Below are positions 35,215 through 47,966 of a stretch of DNA of 64,000 bases, piece after piece (positions within the stretch are counted from its first letter, which is position 1; the number at the start of each line of letters is the position of its first letter). Origin of the DNA: Fasciolopsis buskii (Eukaryota; Platyhelminthes; Trematoda; Plagiorchiida; Fasciolidae); assembly GCA_008360955.1 (NCBI GenBank), contig LUCM01009329.1, positions 122,118 to 186,117 of the forward strand, written 5' to 3'. The notes under the pieces are model-generated. The model saw only the letters and a list, made by a program, of their open reading frames with translations, had not been told where the DNA came from and searched no databases. Position numbers and translations under genes: made by a program.

Positions 35215-38200
35215 ATTAATTTATTTCAATTTTGTTTCAACTTTGTGCGCGTGTCCAACTTGCTGATAGATGCCTCGTGCATCTTGATAATTTCCATTAT
35301 TCCCAGTATCTTTGGTTTCAGATAGGATGCAGAATGAAAACGCAACGGTTAATAGCTGAATTCGGATTTCGTGGTTTAAAATTTATCTCATACTGGGCAC
35401 AGTGACATGCACACCAAGTAATCTGGTTGCGCATTCCGAAATGATCAGGTTCGAGCATATGGGCATAGCGAACTAATTAGGCTAACCTTTCTGTGTGCCA
35501 CAGATTCGTGCATTATTCATAACCCTTTACAATTTCTTGAGCATCTTTACAAATCATTCATCTTATTAATCATCTCAAAAAAGATTAAAATAGTCCCATC
35601 TCCTTATTCAGAACATTTGTCTCTTTTGAGTGGTCCAAAAATTTTAAATTTGCTTTTGATACACATTTCAGATCTACACCTATATATCGACAAAGATGAA
35701 ACCACTTTGGTCGTAACAGGGTAATGAACTCAGCACCGAATTTAAGGGCGCATCTTAACCCACCAATATAACTTTCATCCAAGTATTCTTCTAGTCAGCG
35801 GACCTGAGCATCTTTCATTTGACATAAACCCAAGAGTAGATTTGTTTCAGAATTTGGTCGATCTCCTTTGGATAGAGCTTAATCGGGTGTAAGAAATCTA
35901 AGTCTTTACAAGGAGTTTTGGCTTCCATACTGCAACAGAAGCAGGTTAGTCATTTCATGGTGAGAGTCATGTGATTTTGGGTTTAACAGCTTTTGATGAG
36001 AATAACCCTAGCAGTGGTAAACATCTGTAACCTGGATGAATACTGGCAGATGTGGATGAATATAAACAATCATTGAAAGGAAATGATAGGAAAAGACAGA
36101 TAGACCAGGACATGATCTTAATGGAATGTGATGCAATAGGGCTGAGAATGTACAAGGAAGAGCTGAATGTCAACGAGAACAACTAGGAATTATGAAACGG
36201 CTTGCGCCAATCATGAATAACTTAATCTCATTAAAATGTCTGTCAGTAAGTAGTTGCAACTCACTCCGGTACAACATCGGTGATTTTCTATCCAGTGGCT
36301 TCGTTTTCGGTACAGTGCAGCAATGCACAAAAATTACGGTTACCTGCAGAACAGAGCACTAAGCCAAGCCACTTATTGTCTCCAACAATACCGAGAGCGG
36401 CTAAAACCACCAGTCTTTCTTACTCGGTTTCGTTCATTGAAAAATACTTTAGTATTGTCGAATTTGCCCGTTTTTCGAAAACCGTGCACACCAATAAATC
36501 TCTTTTGTTGATATATTTGACACACTTCAGCCCAAATATATCACAAATATTTGCATTTTCCTCCAAACTTTAGTAATGCATTTATTATTTTGCTATGCCA
36601 TTCTAGTGGTTCAAACTCATAATGTCGTTTTGACACGAACAGCGTTCGTGCACAATCCATCTCGGATATTCATATTTCTGTGTCGTACTAGTGGACAGAT
36701 ATAACTTTCGTTGTAAATACTCAGCTGTTGGTGAACAATTCAGTATCACGAAAAAATGCAAACAACTTGGTGATTAAAAGCAGATATCTTACTCGACTAT
36801 AGGATAACGTTTCATCGGATGTGGTGCAACTAGATCGCACCACTCGCAAAATAATCAAAATGCTAAAGCTGATGCATTTGTTTAGGATTGCTTGTGTCTA
36901 TCCGTAAAGTCTATCTGTTCAGTTTTGTGAAGCGAATCATAAGCTCCACATTCAGGCGAGTCACTTCTTTAACACAACGTTTCCAGCTATCGGATGCTCA
37001 AAACATTATCCCCTCGCTCGTATTAGTGAAGCAAAACAGACAGAAACGCGTTCCAAGAAATTGCTCACAATGCATCAAAAACACGAAAACAAATCCATAC
37101 GTGTACCACAGATTTGTAATCCCACGGTTTCTCAGTAAAACATTGTAGTTAAAATAATGTGTGCAGTTTGGCCAATGTCTTTGTTCTGATTAATCCTATT
37201 CCCCCCAAGTTGAACATAGAAGTGTAAGTGCTTCGCACTAGGAATGAAGTAAAAGATAATATTCCTGGAAAATATGTTCACGCAAAAAGTAATAAAATTA
37301 TGGGAAGAGTTGTCACGGTGGATTTCCGGAAGATTTCCGATTGGTATTGGGATTTAGTGTTTGTTTCAATCTCCGATATGACAGTTTCGGATTTGGATTA
37401 CTTCAGCCGTACAACGAGTGATGTCGGTCCAGTGGATTATTCACCGTATATAGTCGATTGCCCAGACCGTTACACATTTTAGGCATTAAACAGAAACCGA
37501 GGTTTCCGAACACTGATATTATTTATCATCTTCAGAAGACTTATCAGTGATAGGCATAAAATCGGTCTTGTGTGACATATTCAGCGTTTACCTATGAATT
37601 ACACGCAGATTGGAATCATAGAACCCATCCACTTGAATTCGCATTACAAATTGAAGATGCTTCAAAACCTTACAAAGTCAAAGCGTTTTTCTTCACAATT
37701 AATGTCGCGTTCGAATGAAAAAATTAAGCCGTATAGACTCACGACTTAACAGTGGGGATCACTAAATTACTGGGCTTGAGCGGCGGTGAATTTAGCGGCT
37801 GCAAAATTGAAATGCCCGGTATTCGGATTCGGACTTTTCCCAACTTTTCGGACATAAGATTCTATCACTGAAGCGAGTATGTGTGTGCACGCAGTTTACC
37901 TTAAATTGATTCTGATTACTTTCTCAATAGTAAAAGAAGGTTGAACTGCAGCAACTGCCTAAATTGATGTGCATGACCTCAGTTGGACGCAACTTAGTTT
38001 TTTCAGTTTATTGCCGGGTTTTCCGATGCAAAATCCCCATCGGATGTAAAACCGCATATTTGTTTCTATAAATTTGGTTTTCTGAAATTTTCTTGGTAAG
38101 GATAAAATAACCGGAAACAAAAGCAAGAAAAAATGAAACGATTACAAACAACACAATCGTCTATTCTCTCCGCTTGCCCGTATGCACCAGCTGTGTGTCA

Positions 38201-39399
38201 GAAGATCTAAAGATGAACACCTGACTGATTGACCAATGTATTCACAATGAGTAACCAAAATATAAATGTAAGGCGAATTTCGCCATTAATTTTTTTATTA
38301 CTTTTAGGTGTTTCCATTTCTTGGGCTTATTGAAAAACTATTTGCACTTGTGCAGCCCGCAAAATCTAGCCAAACAGCACTGTATTTCGAAAGACTGAGT
38401 TACTCGAATGGTAAATACACAACAATGAAGCTCAAACCTACTGTCATTACTACGACAACAGGACATTCTATGGAACAGAATGCATCCTGCAAAGTTATTC
38501 GACATCCGAATTATCTCAAAATATCTTACTCCTCCCGAAGTACGGTGCTTAGTGCGAACTTCGTAAAGGAATTGATGATAAAACTCTGCATACGAAATTT
38601 ATAGTGTATACACTTTTGTGGGATGGAACTGTGACGGACATCGATAAGCGAAATCACAATGAGTTCATTGTGAATTTCTGAGGTTTTCTGCACTTGGGGT
38701 AGGTAAGTGTCATGTATTTCTGTAGTCCCGCTTCACGATATCGGAAGAGCTTTAAGAAAAATGTACTTCTTAAGAGACCCTCAAAAGGGATTGCAACTTA
38801 ACATGTTGTGACAGCTGATGTGCCTCTATAACTCAGCAACTTATACACAGTGAATTATCTCAGGCCGATGATCCAACCATGCCTGAACATTCAGCGTTTA
38901 GAAGCTTGACAAAGTAGTCCTACGGTCTTCCTGGTTGAGATTAATTTGAGCACTGAACTTAACGGGAAATTTGAATGAAATAATAATTGATCTTAGTAGT
39001 TTTCAATCCCACGCAGATGTTTATCATTCTCCTGTGAGAACTAAAAGAAACGGACAATAAACGAAATGTTTCAACGTTTCGTCGAAATTCAGAAACCGAT
39101 ATTTACGCAAAAGGCACGCTTATTGAAAAAGTTTTCGTCGTAAAAGCACACCGACAACACTTAGTGGCATGAAGGCCAAGAATTCAACCACCGGCAAGCT
39201 TAGCAGTCAAAAAATCCGGTTTTTCAGTTGGCCGAACGCAAGTGATATTTTAGCATACTAACAAGTTACACTCACCCCTGTGGCATCGTACTCTAATCGA
39301 TTTGACTCACACCAGATTTCGATTGTTTATGAAATGTGAAATTATTTTGGTATGGAGTCCCTGCGAAATTCACATGCGATTCCCGGTTCCTTGGTCATT
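35215..39399. other. Long stretch without a firm gene
   Basis: Frames at 36280-36573 (+), 36888-37148 (+), 37228-37482 (+) and 38308-38604 (+) are open for 84 to 98 codons. The last follows an acceptor-like TTATTACTTTTAG but no partner exon was found. No known domain or repeat is recognised. Confidence 0.3.
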
Positions 39400-41810
39400 T
39401 TTCTTAGCCCAAACACAAACTCCTCTCGCCTCATCCTTCGACTCCCCGATTTTTCCGTTTCGGCTGTCTGTGGTCAGGGTGTCTTTCAGATCGCTCTGGT
39501 TGTGCACCGTTAGACTGGAGTCCAGTCTGTTGCCACTTATGGGCAGTTTAATATACGGTTCGGTGCGTGCCAGTAGCCGTCGAATGAAATAACACTGATT
39601 GTTCATCATATTTGTGTTTGCGTCCACTGATTGGAGCTCCTATGAGGCCAAAGACAAGTTCTACTGACAGCTGTCTCAATTACTCGGAAGTGTACGTTCG
39701 ACAGAAGTTGTAGTCATTGGTATTTTTACCGCCCAACCTGAGTACTTAACGGATATTCGGAGGTCAGTCAGGTCAACAGCGGAGACCGTCACCCGTGTGA
39801 GTTTGTCCTGATCAGAGACCGTTTCTGACATGCATCAAAACGAGAGGTCGGCCCATCTGGCTCCCTCCTTCACCTTCATAGCTCTGGACTCAGATCGATC
39901 ACATCGTCTTTGATTACCGGTAGCTTAGATCAATCATGGACTATTGGTCATTGTGGTCCACACCCGTGTTCCGTGCTAGCTTTTGTTTGCCTCTAGTTTG
40001 TTGTCTCACCAGGACATAAACCGCTGGTCTTGCACATCAGACTCCGGATGATAATTGCCGACTTCATTACTTGCCGGGGCTTCAAAATCTGTTGTCGTCT
40101 CAAAAACCCTCAGAATCCAAGCAAATTAAAGAAGCCCTGCACTCACCGGACACTTCCATGCAGAACTCCTTTCTATACAAACCTCGGAAACGATGGATAT
40201 CCCCGAGTTCAGTTGTCGTGCTAGATGCTCGCAGATCTGTTTCCCCGGATGCAACATAAAACAAGACCTGGAAACCTCTGATGTGTCAAGGACCCAGAGA
40301 GCCTGATGAATGACATCGAAGAGTGGTTCAGTGGACAGTGTAAGGAAATGGAGAAAGCTGCGAATTTTGGCAATAGTTGCAACCTTTACCGGATGACATG
40401 AAATACTGGTCCATGGAAGCTGAGCATGAGCGAAGTGATTGAGGAATCTGACGTTACACTGCGTTGCTCTCAAGACCGTCAGGTGGAATGTTGAGCAGAA
40501 CATAGTAGGCAACTGTTTAGTTGGCCCACGACCAAAGTAGCCCTCTCAATTATACGTGGAAGTAAGATAATGCAGATGGTTACCAGTCTTCCGTCCACTA
40601 AGGAGGTAATGAGGGCGACAAATTTTCTGAAAAGGCATATAGTAGCTGAACCAGAGAGATTGCAGCCGTCTTTACCCAAGAACGGTGGCAGTGTTAACGT
40701 CGAGTCCAACTAAGCTCCTGGGATCAATTTGGGCAGGAGAAGAAATTCCTAAGGAAAAATGTGAATCGCTGATTTTACCGACTTAGAAGAAGGGTGGTAG
40801 ATACTCAAGAGGAAATCACAGAGGAATCAGCTTAGTACATATTACATGCAGACTGCCCTCGAGGGTCATACTCCGCCGATTATCTGGGCTCACAAAAGGA
40901 ATCAGGCTGGTTTTCGTCCAAGTCGGGGTCGTGTTGACCACATTTTCACTTTGCGGCAGATCTCGGAACATAGCTGCATGGTCCATGGACCCAAGATTTC
41001 TGTCTTTCGTAATTAGAATTTGACGTTTGACAAAGTTTGTTGTACAATCCGTTTCTGCTAACTCTATTTCTGTGAAGGGTGCGCCAAAGAGATTTATTTC
41101 ACTTATCCAAACTCTATGCAAAAAACAGACGCCGGGTTTGTGCATAAAGCGACGCTCAACACAAGAAGCGCTGTTCGTCTGCGCTTCCCTCTCTCATCCT
41201 TCCTTTTCAGCTTTGTCATTAAGATGGCTACAGAGATAGTTGTATTCTCATGTGAGCATATTGGGGTTGATATTTTCCCAGGCAGGATGGTGTCTGACCT
41301 AGAATATGTGGACATATCTTTGGCACTGAATGGAGAACCATATAAGCTGAAGGTTTTTGTCGATCGCCTGAACGACAGTTTGAGTTGCATTTTTTATCTT
41401 CAGAATGCAAAATACTTTGCAAGTCTGGATTGAAATGGCTCAAAGCTGAACCCTATTTCTAGAGGGAGGCAGATGGAAGAGGTGGTTAGATTGTTACTTG
41501 GATAGTTGTATTTCATCACTGCCTAGTTGTACGCTGTTCTTCGGGGCAGTTAATGGTTGGAGAACGGTTCAAGGGGGTCAGTGGATTACACGGGAAGAAG
41601 GCTAATGACTTTAACCAGTAGGCTAGGTGTGCGGGCGCCAGTTGACTGCCGGGTTGGGGTCCACAATATTCTCCGAAGCGATGGCGACATTGTGATATGT
41701 CTCACTGAGAGTCGGCGACGTTCCTGCATTGAAGATCTTTCTTCTTCTTTACTGTTACTCACATTTTCAGTTTGCTGTCGACTTCTACAACTCCTTGTTC
41801 TTTTTTGTCT
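39400..41810 (+). mobile_element. Decayed RTE-like non-LTR retrotransposon
   Basis: Remnants of one ORF follow in order on the + strand, in changing frames with many stops. Endonuclease: a stretch near 39480-39590 and WSSYEAKDKFY near 39630, then VVVIGIFTAQ near 39710, where active copies have a GDFNAQ-type motif. RT: AGFRPSRGRVDHIFTLRQ (about 40903), RFPLSSFLFSFVIK (about 41181), and EYVDI (about 41301) where the catalytic YADD-type box should be, so the second Asp is lost. The tail RLGVRAPVDCRVGVHN (about 41623) and SRRRSC mark the C-terminal end. About 150 residues between RT and tail appear deleted near 41530. Frameshifts, stops and the lost Asp make it dead. RTE is assigned from the FRPxRGxxDHIF-type block and the W-rich tail. 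Confidence 0.8.
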
Positions 41811-44305
41811 GAGCAGACTTTGGTGTGAGATAGCAATGGCAGCCAGAGAATATTGGTGCAAGGATAGTGCTTGTGCAAGCTAAAAGTGATTGCTTAGGAG
41901 GCACCGAAGCGCAACGCTTTTGTGAAATAGCGAGAGACAACTTCTCTATTTACAAAAATCCCCTCATTCCTATACGAAATCTGAAGTCGGAATGTCCCAA
42001 AAAGCGTCTCAGCTTTCAGAACTGCTCTGCATGCAAACTAGTTAAGCATTCCATGGGCTGGAATAATCGTCGGCTTCTGGCTTGATGCAAATTACTTTGA
42101 AATACCTCCTTTGCTTGACCAATAACGTCAACGAATTCAGAAGCATAGTAGGTAGTATGGGACGTTTCATGCGAATAGCTCAAATGATGTAATGCGTAAC
42201 ACAGTGACCGAGAGTTTGTTTAAAAACGTGATTCATGTCCTCGGCACACATCTACCGCCGGCTTATTGAATGAAATTATTTTTCTTTCCTTCTTTGTATC
42301 ATCTTCAGAGTAATTTCCTGCAGCCGACCCATTCCGGTTAATTTTGTTTTCAACACTTACTGAGACTTACAATCATTTCCTTTGCCATCTGAAGTGGTTC
42401 CGTCTATTCAGACTCAAATATCTACAACCCCGGCCATCTTTAATTCCAAAAGAGAACCATGTAACTCGAAGTCGGGTATAATCTCACATTTGCCTGTCGC
42501 TAACCCTTTTGTTTCTTCAGGAAGCCAGTTCACTCTGCTTTAATTCCGTTTCCTATGGTAGCTCTGCAAAATGCCATAGTGGAGACTTTTATTTGTTGTC
42601 TTATGGCCTGGCTTTTCAATGCCGAATGCACTACGCCTGATGAAACGCTTCCGGTTATCGCCTCTCATTATCCGACTGTCTAGTAACAATTCATTTAAGT
42701 TGGTTGGTTTGGTTTCTCGTACACTGACTTCAGGGTTACTGCGCATGTTCGCTTGTAATTGTTGATAACAACAATTAAATTGTGACGGTACCCAGTTCTT
42801 CTTTTTGGTCTGTTGTCATATGATTTCGCTGTTGAATAGATTTGGGGTTGGAAGATGTACAATCGTTCTTAAATGCTTTAGGAGATATGTCCAGAAGGAA
42901 TATCAGGATTCTAGTTCACACCAGCAAGTCTGTGCAATAGGTGTATTTATTTTATTTGGGCAGTAATTCTTGAATGTTAGCAAAACATGCTGGAGAACGC
43001 ATTGCGTCACTTCAAATGTAATCCCATTTTAATGCGAGTTATAAATTGGAGGCAGGTTGTTTAGTTTTTTCTTCATCCATTTTATACCACACATACATTA
43101 TTGTGCACACACGAAAACAGGATCAAACTCGGTGTTTGTCAGAAAATCACTATAACTCATTTATTCAATTAACCATCATGAAAATCAAAAGCAAACGGAT
43201 GACCCATCATATCTCAATTTCGTATGACCATTCTTAAAAATAATTCTGTGCGTTCAGGAACCCGGAAGTCATCAGTAGAGTACTGGTTTTAGGACAGTAA
43301 CTACATACGCGACACCATCTTTAATTTGCGCCTGATAACACTTACCTTACTTATTCTGTACTGTCCACGTCACCAAAACACTGAGTGAAACACAGCATTG
43401 ATGTCTTTTTTCCTAAAAGCAATTGGTGAGCGGCAGTTCGTTTAGTCCGCAATTTGCTGGCGGAATTCGACAGGTGTGTTTTTCTCTCTGGATTTTGTAG
43501 TAATGTACCGAAAGATTCGATGAAGGCAAATCCGGTAGAAACAAACTGTTCTATGCACCTATTGTTTAACCATTAGCATAGCCTATTGTTTTTCTCTCCA
43601 AAGTTTCCAGCAAGCAAATACAGTGTAATTCTACAAAAAATTGTTATGAATTGGGTTGCTATGTGTAATTAAACTTCAGAATCATTTGACAATCAGTAAC
43701 TATCGACAAAAACACCTTATAATTGTGAACCGAGAATGGCCAGACCATTTCGCTTAATGGTTCACTCGTCTACTGATCTAGCGGCCAAACAATGGTGAAT
43801 AATTCGAACATAAATGCCTCTCTGCATAACTCGATATAACAACTTCCGGAACCTATTCATTTCTACATCCTACCCTTTCGTCGCATTGTGGACCTGACTC
43901 ACACCTTTAGTTGATCATGATAGGTTTTCCTTAGCTCCAGCGAGACAACCGACTCGTTATTGAGGTGACTAGTTGTGGTTATCAAACACATTTCGTTACC
44001 ATATTGAAAAATAATATGTAGTTGATTAAATGAATTTGTAAACGGTGCAGTCGGTGTTCACTGCGACGGCACTTCAATGCCTTCTGAGTCGAAATTGCTA
44101 CCGAACGCAAACGCTTGTCAGTCGGTGACTGAGCATCGTTTGTTTGGATGCGGTTCCGGTGACGGCCGGTAGTTTCTTCTATTTTATGTTATTACATTAT
44201 ATGTATTTGATATTACTAAGGAAGGTGGACAAGGTACTCCCTCAAAACACTTCTTGAGAAGTTAAAATTAAAATCAATCGGTTCAATCAGTTAAGTCTGA
44301 AAAGG
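41811..44305. other. No firm gene
   Basis: Apart from a 68-codon frame at 42540-42746 (-), nothing stands out. A GTAAGT donor on the minus strand near 43345 lies at the end of a short open stretch whose frame closes just before it. Confidence 0.3.
42540..42746 (-). CDS. Hypothetical open frame, 68 aa
   Basis: An ATG frame (A at -3) reads MRSNPEVSVRETKPTNLNEL, then LLLDSRIMRGDNRKRFIRR, and ends YHRKRN-stop. It is very basic and hydrophilic with protein-like codon use. No splice partner or polyadenylation signal is clear. No family is recognised; it could be one exon of a larger gene or chance. Confidence 0.22.
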   Translation of the reverse strand: MRSNPEVSVRETKPTNLNELLLDSRIMRGDNRKRFIRRSAFGIEKPGHKTTNKSLHYGILQSYHRKRN

Positions 44306-44722
44306 TTTTTATTTTCAGTAGTATATTTCGCATACGGATGGAGGAACAAAAATTCCCTGGTTTCACAATTGTTCAGGTATGCGTAGCTGTCGCTCTCCCG
44401 CCCAACCATATCTACGCCAGTTTCTCACTCAACCCAGTCTCATTTGAATCATTGAGAGCATGAATGGATGATAAGTCCATTTACGAATCACATGGGGATT
44501 CGTAGGAGGATTTTCATCCGTCAGGCAAGGCTAAGCTTCCGGGAAAATTTTCTTCATCCATCCGTATGTGAAACGCACTACTGAAAATAAAAACTAATAA
44601 TTTCGGGCCTTTTATCACCTTTCCGAGGGTTAGCCTTGCCTAACCGACAAAATCCTCCGATGAATCACCCTGCATATTCTCAAATGGGCTCCTAATGATT
44701 CAGATGAGAGTCCAGTTTGAAA
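44306..44722. repeat. Interleaved inverted repeats (A-B-A'-B')
   Basis: Arm A (about 44306-44360, starting GTTTTTATTTTCAGTAGT) matches the reverse complement of about 44541-44594. Arm B (about 44430-44534) matches the reverse complement of about 44629-44722, including AGGATTTT and GGCAAGGCTAA. The order is A, B, A inverted, B inverted, so the two hairpins cannot nest. A short direct repeat (GAAAAGGTTT) flanks the block at 44299 and 44720. No coding frame lies inside. It may be a rearranged foldback or MITE-like element. Confidence 0.7.
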
Positions 44723-46789
44723 AGGTTTCTTTGTGAATTATCCCTTTTTCAATTGCACGAAGACCCAAATGACAAATTTACGCGTTACCCGCTTTTATTC
44801 AGAAGTTTGGAGAGACTTGTGGGAAACGAACTCCCGTGGACAGATGGCCGTGCAACTGACAAATCGCCTTAGTTGGAATTTTTATTACCGAGATTTTGCA
44901 GCCATGAACCCTTGAATTCAAGACAGCCTGGGACGAAATTTGTAATGCAGTTTTTACGAAGAAAGCCACACGGGGATGCGTAACCACCCGCACCGGTCTG
45001 GTTAGGAAAGAATTCCTCCAAAAGAATCTGTTCAGAGATACTTCTTTTGGATGAACTAAACTGGCTGAGTTCAGGATGAAACAAAACGTGTTGAAAAAAA
45101 TCGAGACAAAAAGGCCAGATATCATCAGACACTTCTCGTGTTTGTGTTGGAAAAAAATTGCATAGTAACTGATTTTAGTATTTGAGCATACATTTTTAAC
45201 CAGAGCAGCGTTTAGAATGTGGGCACATTTTTGACTGCCCATCTGGGCATGGATTTTCGAGGAACAGGTCAGGTGAAAATTCTTTCAGGATACTTCAGCT
45301 TTTCAGGGCGAAGGACATTAGTGAATGAAAAATCCAGGATGTCACAAAATCGCGCATATAGGTACTTGGTGTTTGGCTAATTATAAATGCCGTGACAAAG
45401 CGCACTGTCAACAGGGAATGTGGCAACTTGCTAGGGTACGTATCACTCAGAGCTGTACTGAAAGTGCTGACTGGAAACTAAAACAGGTAAACTGCTATAA
45501 CTCTTCGGCAAAAGGGAAAACGGGAAGTGAAGTCAAAAACAGAATAACAATCTAAACTGTTGCGAACTGATGAACGCGAAAGAACCACTAAAGCGATTTT
45601 GTTTGAAACTGTAGTGATGGCAAACGCAATGAATTTGTTGTAAGATATTTTTTGATCAGTGAGCACTTCGAACTTGGGGCAGAGGAATAAAACGTAAGTG
45701 CGTGAAGTGATTGGCCATTGGTAGCTCAATTTCTCGATCGAATCCGCTTTCAAATGGAAGTCATGGTGGATGCCAAAAATGGATCAATAAACGCCTTAGT
45801 TAACAGCTAGATTTTTGATTTGACGATAAAAATGAAGCGATGCTAGTCAGAAACATTGGAAACCCAACCCGGCGTATTTAAAATACTTCTCAGTGACTAC
45901 CTGTTAGTCGTGACTAGGAAAAAATGCGCCAAATAAATTTTTCGTCAGGCAGCACTAGGACTGTAATCAATTGGTGAAAGTGGTCTTGATGGTGAATGAT
46001 TATTGGTACTGAAATTAATGCTCTGAGTTAAGATAAATATGAAGACATTTGCTCCAAACCCCGGGAGTGGACTGGTGTAACCCGCTGCGCAATTCCAACT
46101 GCAAAACAGCAGCAGAGTGTAACAGAAATCTACCGGCTGGCAAAAGATAGAAATCAAATTGTCCTTTCCGAGAGAAAAAGAGATGAGCTCAAAGAAAACT
46201 GGCCATCGAGCCCCGAAGAAACGAAAAATCGGGACGAGTCTTTAAGTTTGCGTAATTAGCAACGCTAGGAAAAATCGAAAACAGGTTCTGAAAGTTGGGA
46301 TCGCTCCAAATACCACGATACATTTTGTTGCACGTTTACCGATTGAATAATTCAGTAACGCTGACTGTATTACCAATGGAAGTTGATTCGTGACAGAGAA
46401 GAACTCAAGTTAACCACAAAGACGTGCACGAGCGTACGGAGAACAGATTGATAAATTGTCAGTAAGTTTCTCAGATAGTATTCAGAGTAGCGACATTGTG
46501 ATCACAAGCTAAAAATTATTGGGAATGTTAGAACGATTTGACATCCTTATCCAGGTTTTCATGGATTTCAGTAATTTTGTATTTACGACCAAGTAGACTG
46601 AGTTTTAAAGTCTGCTTGATCACCATATTTTTGCGATGTTTTCACACTGGCGCCTGGTCAGGGAGGATTTGACTAACCGTTTGTCTACCTGTGCCATGAC
46701 GGTGATCCATCTCGCTGTCTACCTAACGGCCGGATGTGATAGCCTGTTATGGTACCTGTTTGTTCTCCGGGTAAAGGACATCATTTATA
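44723..46789. other. No firm gene
   Basis: A candidate exon on the + strand (about 45306-45435) opens after CTTCAGCTTTTCAG, contains ATG at 45325 and four cysteines, and closes at TAGG|GTACGT, but it has no partner. The overlapping 147-codon minus frame at 44799-45242 has no support. Confidence 0.25.
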
Positions 46790-46823
46790 GATGAATCTTT
46801 TCACCCATGTGAAAAGATTCATC
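46790..46823. repeat. Perfect 15-bp hairpin
   Basis: GATGAATCTTTTCAC at 46790-46804 is followed by four bases (CCAT) and its exact reverse complement at 46809-46823. No T-run follows, so it is not an obvious pol III or bacterial-type terminator. Its role is unknown. Confidence 0.75.
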
Positions 46824-47639
46824 ACCCACGCCCACCACATGTTACTCAATTGAGAGTATAGCCTCCTCTGATTGCCAACTGAGAAAGCTTTTAAGCACAC
46901 AGCGGAATTGATTTGTACCGCTTAATTTTTTCCCCCGTTGATAGTGTAGGCAGCCTAATGGATGCAAGAGATAATTTAAGGCACAGTGCTACACGAAATC
47001 AATTCAAGTGAGTGAACGTTTTGTATGTACAGATGAAGATGAGCTTTTAACTTTATCACGTGATTTACAGAAGGGGATCGATAGACCTTACGAAAACATA
47101 CTAGGAAAAGTTGGAATGTAATATGCCAGTGCCAACTTCCTTTATAGACCGATTTCCTGTGTTCAGGAATAAAAATCAGAACTTTTTGACAAGAGTGGCC
47201 TCGTATCCGCAACTTTTATTTGGCCGAAAATTTAGCGCCTACATTACAGATGATATTCAAATGTTTCCGGTGTGTTATAATCGATCATAAACTGCAACAT
47301 TTCATAATGGAACCGGAACAACTATTTTTCCTGTCGTGACAAGCGCGACTGTCAGCCAGTCAGTTCGTCTACCCTGGTTCTCCTTGATTTGATCGGGTTT
47401 AGGCAAACTGGCATACGATAACGAAAGGATGAGATGGCATGGATAAAATTTTCTTTTGGAGTTTCTGTCACCCCAATTTAGTTACACAACATAACTATCC
47501 TTGTACAATGGTTGATTTATGTAAAAAGAATAATATTCCAAAGTGGCGGTAGTGGAGTCATTTGTTACCCTATATTAGCTATATAATGAGTCCGGTATAA
47601 CAAACTCACTTTAACTTGTACTAACCTTGTTTTGTTCAG

Positions 47640-47966
47640 AATTTCGCAACCACGAGGTTCATTTCGAATTCTCACGGAGAAATGGTTCATTGAAATTGCT
47701 ATCGGATAGTATAGGTAAGTGATTCCGGTGATAGGCTCGAGGACACACAAGTCTGAATAAAGCTAATTTATTTCCTTTTAGCATTGAAGAATACAAGTTC
47801 CGTTACTCTTATCTTTAAGCTTACAAGTGGACATATTCCATTCCACAGTTTTACACTCAACTTTGGTGACATGGAAACAAATATACATTCGACGTTAGAA
47901 AACTGGTTCATATCTTTACGGTCACAATTTTCGGATACGATGAGATACCATGTAGACATGGGATAA
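47640..47966 (+). CDS. Hypothetical gene, last two exons
   Basis: Exon 47640-47714 (75 bases) has an excellent acceptor (CTAACCTTGTTTTGTTCAG, with a branch-point-like CTAAC) and donor (ATAG|GTAAGTGA). Only one frame is open, reading FRNHEVHFEFSRRNGSLKLL. A 67-base intron ends TTTATTTCCTTTTAG. The next exon, 47782-47966, takes up the phase and runs 61 codons to a stop (SSVTLIFKLTSGHIPFHSFT, ending RYHVDMG). The alternation of hydrophobic and polar residues suggests beta strands, possibly an extracellular domain, but no family is recognised. Upstream exons were not found. Two strong splice borders plus matching phase make this one of the better gene calls here. Confidence 0.48.

Noticed and set aside
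41586..41883. Frames of 91 and 108 codons on both strands
   Set aside because: The region is the C-terminal end of the RTE-like relic, so the frames are remains or shadows of it.
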